From assembly GCA_031259655.1 (NCBI GenBank), contig JAIRLF010000134.1, forward strand, positions 1-7,332: a stretch of DNA of 7,332 nucleotides, given 5' to 3'. Below, piece by piece: positions 5,204 to 7,332 of the stretch. Made by a program: the position numbers and the translations under genes. The first letter of the stretch is position 1. Every line of letters begins with the position of its first letter. The DNA comes from Prevotellaceae bacterium. GTDB taxonomy: Bacteria > Bacteroidota > Bacteroidia > Bacteroidales > UBA932. The notes below the pieces were generated by a model. It did no database searches. It was not told the origin of the DNA and was given only the letters and a program-made list of their open reading frames with translations.

Positions 5204-6923
5204 GTTCGTTTAACTGTTCGCTGCTGATAATCGAAGGCGAATCTATCATAACATCCTTGCCTGCATTATTTTTAGGAAAGGCGATATAGTCGCGTATCGA
5301 ATCGGCGCCGCCGAAAATAGCGCACCACCTGTCGAAACCGAAGGCAATACCGCCATGAGGAGGAGCGCCGTACCTGAATGCGTTGATGATAAAGCCGAAC
5401 TGTCGTTCCGCTTCTTCGGGAGTAAACCCTAACACCTTGAACATCGTGCGCTGAACCTGCGAATCGTGGATACGAACCGAGCCGCCTCCTATCTCAACTC
5501 CATTGACTACAAAGTCGTAGGCATTGGCTTTTACTTCGCTCGGATTGCTTTCCAGCAACGGCATATCTTCCGGAAGCGGCGATGTAAACGGATGATGCAT
5601 TGCGTAGTATCGTTGAGTTTCCTCGTCGTACTCAAACAGAGGAAAGTCAATAATCCAGAGCGGTTTGAAGACTTTTTCGTTTCTAAGTCCGAGACGGTTT
5701 CCCATTTCGAGTCTCAGAGCCGAAAGCCCCGACAGCGTGATTTTTTTAGCTCCCGAAAGGAGCAATATCAGGTCGCCCTTTTTCGCGCATATACTGTCGG
5801 CAAAAGCCTGCAATTCTTCGGTAGAATAGAACTTGTCGATACTCGACTTAATCCCGTTCTCGGACAGGCGGATATATACCAAACCTTTTGCGCCTGTTTG
5901 CGGACGTTTCACCCATTCCGTAAGTTCGTCGATTTGTTTGCGGCTGTATTCCGCGCATCCTTCCGCACAGATTGCGCCGATGTATTCGGCATCGTCGAAT
6001 ACTTTAAATCCTTTGCCTTTCAACGAAGCGGCGTCGGCAATCTTCATCTCGAAACGGATGTCGGGCTTGTCGCAACCGTAACGGTTCATGGCTTCGTCGT
6101 AGCTCATGCGCGGAAAAGCGCCGTCAAATTCGATGCCGAGTATGCTTTTGAAAAGATGTTTTGCCAGACCTTCGAAGGTCTGTAATATGTCTTCGCGTTC
6201 GACAAACGACATCTCGCAGTCTATCTGAGTAAACTCCGGTTGACGGTCGGCTCTCAAATCTTCGTCGCGGAAACATCGTACAATCTGGAAATACCGGTCG
6301 TATCCGGCGACCATCAGAATCTGCTTGAAAGTTTGCGGCGACTGCGGCAGGGCGTAAAATTCGCCGTGGTGAACCCTCGAGGGCACAACGAAATCGCGTG
6401 CGCCTTCGGGCGTCGATTTGATGAGATAAGGCGTTTCTATTTCGAGGAATTTCTGCGAATCCATGTAATTACGGACTTCGTGAGCCATCCGGTGCCTCAG
6501 TTCGAGCGCTTTGCGCAGAGGCGCGCGTCGCAAATCAAGGTATCGGAATTTCATTCTCAGTTCGTCGCCTCCGTCGGTATCGTCTTCGATAGTGAAAGGA
6601 GGCAATTCCGATGCGTTCAATATTTTAATCTCGTCGAGCAGGATTTCCACATCGCCGGTAGGCAGTTTCGGGTTTTTCGAAGCGCGTTCGATGACTGTTC
6701 CGGTCGCTTGAATCACAAACTCCCTGCCTAAAAGGGCGACAGTCGAGATTGTTTGTCCGGACGCTTTTTCGTCGAGCGTCAATTGAGTGATGCCGTATCT
6801 GTCTCTGAGGTCGATAAACGTCATACCGCCAAGCTTGCGTATGCGTTGTACCCAACCGGCAAGTTTCACTTTGATTCCGGCGTCGGAAATGCGAAGTTCT
6901 CCGCAATTATGTGTTCTATACAT
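5178..6923 (-). CDS. aspS: Aspartate-tRNA ligase
   Basis: This 581-residue cytosolic class IIb synthetase charges tRNA with aspartate. In order: an N-terminal OB-fold anticodon-binding domain (about 1-110, with [20 protein letters not shown] early on), the RYLDLRR linker (127-133), class II motif 1 around [20 protein letters not shown], motif 2 [16 protein letters not shown] (218-233), a bacterial GAD insertion domain (roughly 285-400), and motif 3 [10 protein letters not shown] (524-533) with the ATP-binding R532. Length fits bacterial AspRS (about 585-590). Whether it is discriminating or also charges tRNA-Asn cannot be decided from this window. The ATG at 6923 lies 13 bp after the tatC stop, so the two are probably cotranscribed; the leader is A/T-rich with no Shine-Dalgarno. 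The final residues (about GLKISDC) and the TGA stop are encoded by heptads of repeat element C, so the extreme C-terminus seems to be repeat-derived. Confidence 0.98.
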   Translation of the reverse strand: MYRTHNCGELRISDAGIKVKLAGWVQRIRKLGGMTFIDLRDRYGITQLTLDEKASGQTISTVALLGREFVIQATGTVIERASKNPKLPTGDVEILLDEIKILNASELPPFTIEDDTDGGDELRMKFRYLDLRRAPLRKALELRHRMAHEVRNYMDSQKFLEIETPYLIKSTPEGARDFVVPSRVHHGEFYALPQSPQTFKQILMVAGYDRYFQIVRCFRDEDLRADRQPEFTQIDCEMSFVEREDILQTFEGLAKHLFKSILGIEFDGAFPRMSYDEAMNRYGCDKPDIRFEMKIADAASLKGKGFKVFDDAEYIGAICAEGCAEYSRKQIDELTEWVKRPQTGAKGLVYIRLSENGIKSSIDKFYSTEELQAFADSICAKKGDLILLLSGAKKITLSGLSALRLEMGNRLGLRNEKVFKPLWIIDFPLFEYDEETQRYYAMHHPFTSPLPEDMPLLESNPSEVKANAYDFVVNGVEIGGGSVRIHDSQVQRTMFKVLGFTPEEAERQFGFIINAFRYGAPPHGGIAFGFDRWCAIFGGADSIRDYIAFPKNNAGKDVMIDSPSIISSEQLNELGLKISDC

Positions 6924-6936
6924 AAACGTAAATCAA

Positions 6937-7332
6937 TTATTGTTTGCAAATGTAAATGCTAAATTCATACAGTAGAAGTAATGGAATGCTCGCAATCAGC
7001 ATTGTCGCGGGGTCGGGCGTAGGCGTTACAATTGCAACCAACGTCAATATGACAACTATGGCATATCGGCGGTATTTTCTCAGAAAAGCCTTGTTCACAA
7101 TACCTATTCGCGAAAGCAAAAGTATCAGCACCGGCATCTGAAATACTATCCCCATCCCCAAAACCAGCATGACCAGCACGTCGATATACGAGGTGAGCGT
7201 TATGATTTCTTCCACGCGTGCCGAAACGGTATATATTACTAAAAACTTGAACGCCATAGGGAATACAAGTATATAGCCTATAAATACTCCCAGATAGAAA
7301 AGCGTAGAAGAAAACCAGAAGGCTTTTGTTGC
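6937..7332 (-). CDS. tatC: Sec-independent protein translocase TatC, 5' end outside the window
   Basis: TatC is the multispanning inner-membrane receptor that recognises twin-arginine signal peptides and exports folded proteins. The 131 C-terminal codons are present, about half of a typical protein. Visible are FYLGVFIGYILVFP (TM3 and the conserved Phe-Pro), the TM4 region ITLTSYIDVLVMLVLGMGIV with FQMPVL, RRYAIVVILTLVAIVTP (TM5), and PDPATMLIASIPLLLLYEFS (TM6). Two points are unusual: the codon at 7138-7140 gives Gln where TatC commonly has Glu (E170 in E. coli), and the protein ends only a few residues (IYICKQ) after TM6. The gene lies 13 bp upstream of aspS. No tatA or tatB is visible, but the upstream side is cut off. 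Confidence 0.93.
   Translation of the reverse strand, partial: ATKAFWFSSTLFYLGVFIGYILVFPMAFKFLVIYTVSARVEEIITLTSYIDVLVMLVLGMGIVFQMPVLILLLSRIGIVNKAFLRKYRRYAIVVILTLVAIVTPTPDPATMLIASIPLLLLYEFSIYICKQ

Noticed and set aside
5466..6731. Several plus-strand frames of 160-240 codons
   Set aside because: They are antisense to aspS, whose motifs 2 and 3 and full length are clear.
1..7332. Defence, mobile or other novel multi-gene system
   Set aside because: Every frame of substance is a recognisable core gene. No transposase, integrase, toxin-antitoxin pair, nuclease or reverse transcriptase is visible.

Overview
The window looks like a chromosomal housekeeping segment of a Bacteroidota bacterium, probably Bacteroidales. 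Three things point there. The proteins read like Bacteroidota versions (peptidase T, XRE-cupin regulator, RnpA/YidD pair, RF1 with a PQT codon-recognition motif, AspRS, TatC). Several genes are preceded by the Bacteroidota -7 promoter word TAnnTTTG. Shine-Dalgarno sequences are mostly absent. No plasmid, phage, transposase, tRNA, rRNA or CRISPR array is visible.

Layout from left to right: the 5' 381 codons of pepT (minus strand, cut by the left edge); a 247-bp spacer holding the pepT promoter and a repeat element; an XRE-cupin regulator (minus); yidD and rnpA (minus, overlapping by up to 95 bp, rnpA starting with GTG); a 137-bp divergent promoter region; prfA (plus); a gene encoding a NUDIX hydrolase fused to TsaE (minus), whose stop codon directly abuts the prfA stop; a 188-bp intergenic region made almost wholly of 7-bp-period repeats and two copies of a GC-rich core; aspS (minus); and the 3' end of tatC (minus, cut by the right edge), 13 bp upstream of aspS.

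The genes serve translation and RNA processing (RF1, AspRS, RNase P protein, t6A-forming TsaE), membrane protein biogenesis and export (YidD, TatC), and peptide turnover (PepT). tatC-aspS and rnpA-yidD are probable transcription units. The NUDIX-tsaE gene may be read from aspS through the repeat region or from its own promoter.

I see no defence or mobile system. The two least ordinary things are (1) the heptad-repeat/core elements at 1344-1395 and 4999-5203, which supply the stop codons of the XRE-cupin gene and of aspS and form a 24/25-bp inverted repeat, and (2) the NUDIX-TsaE fusion.
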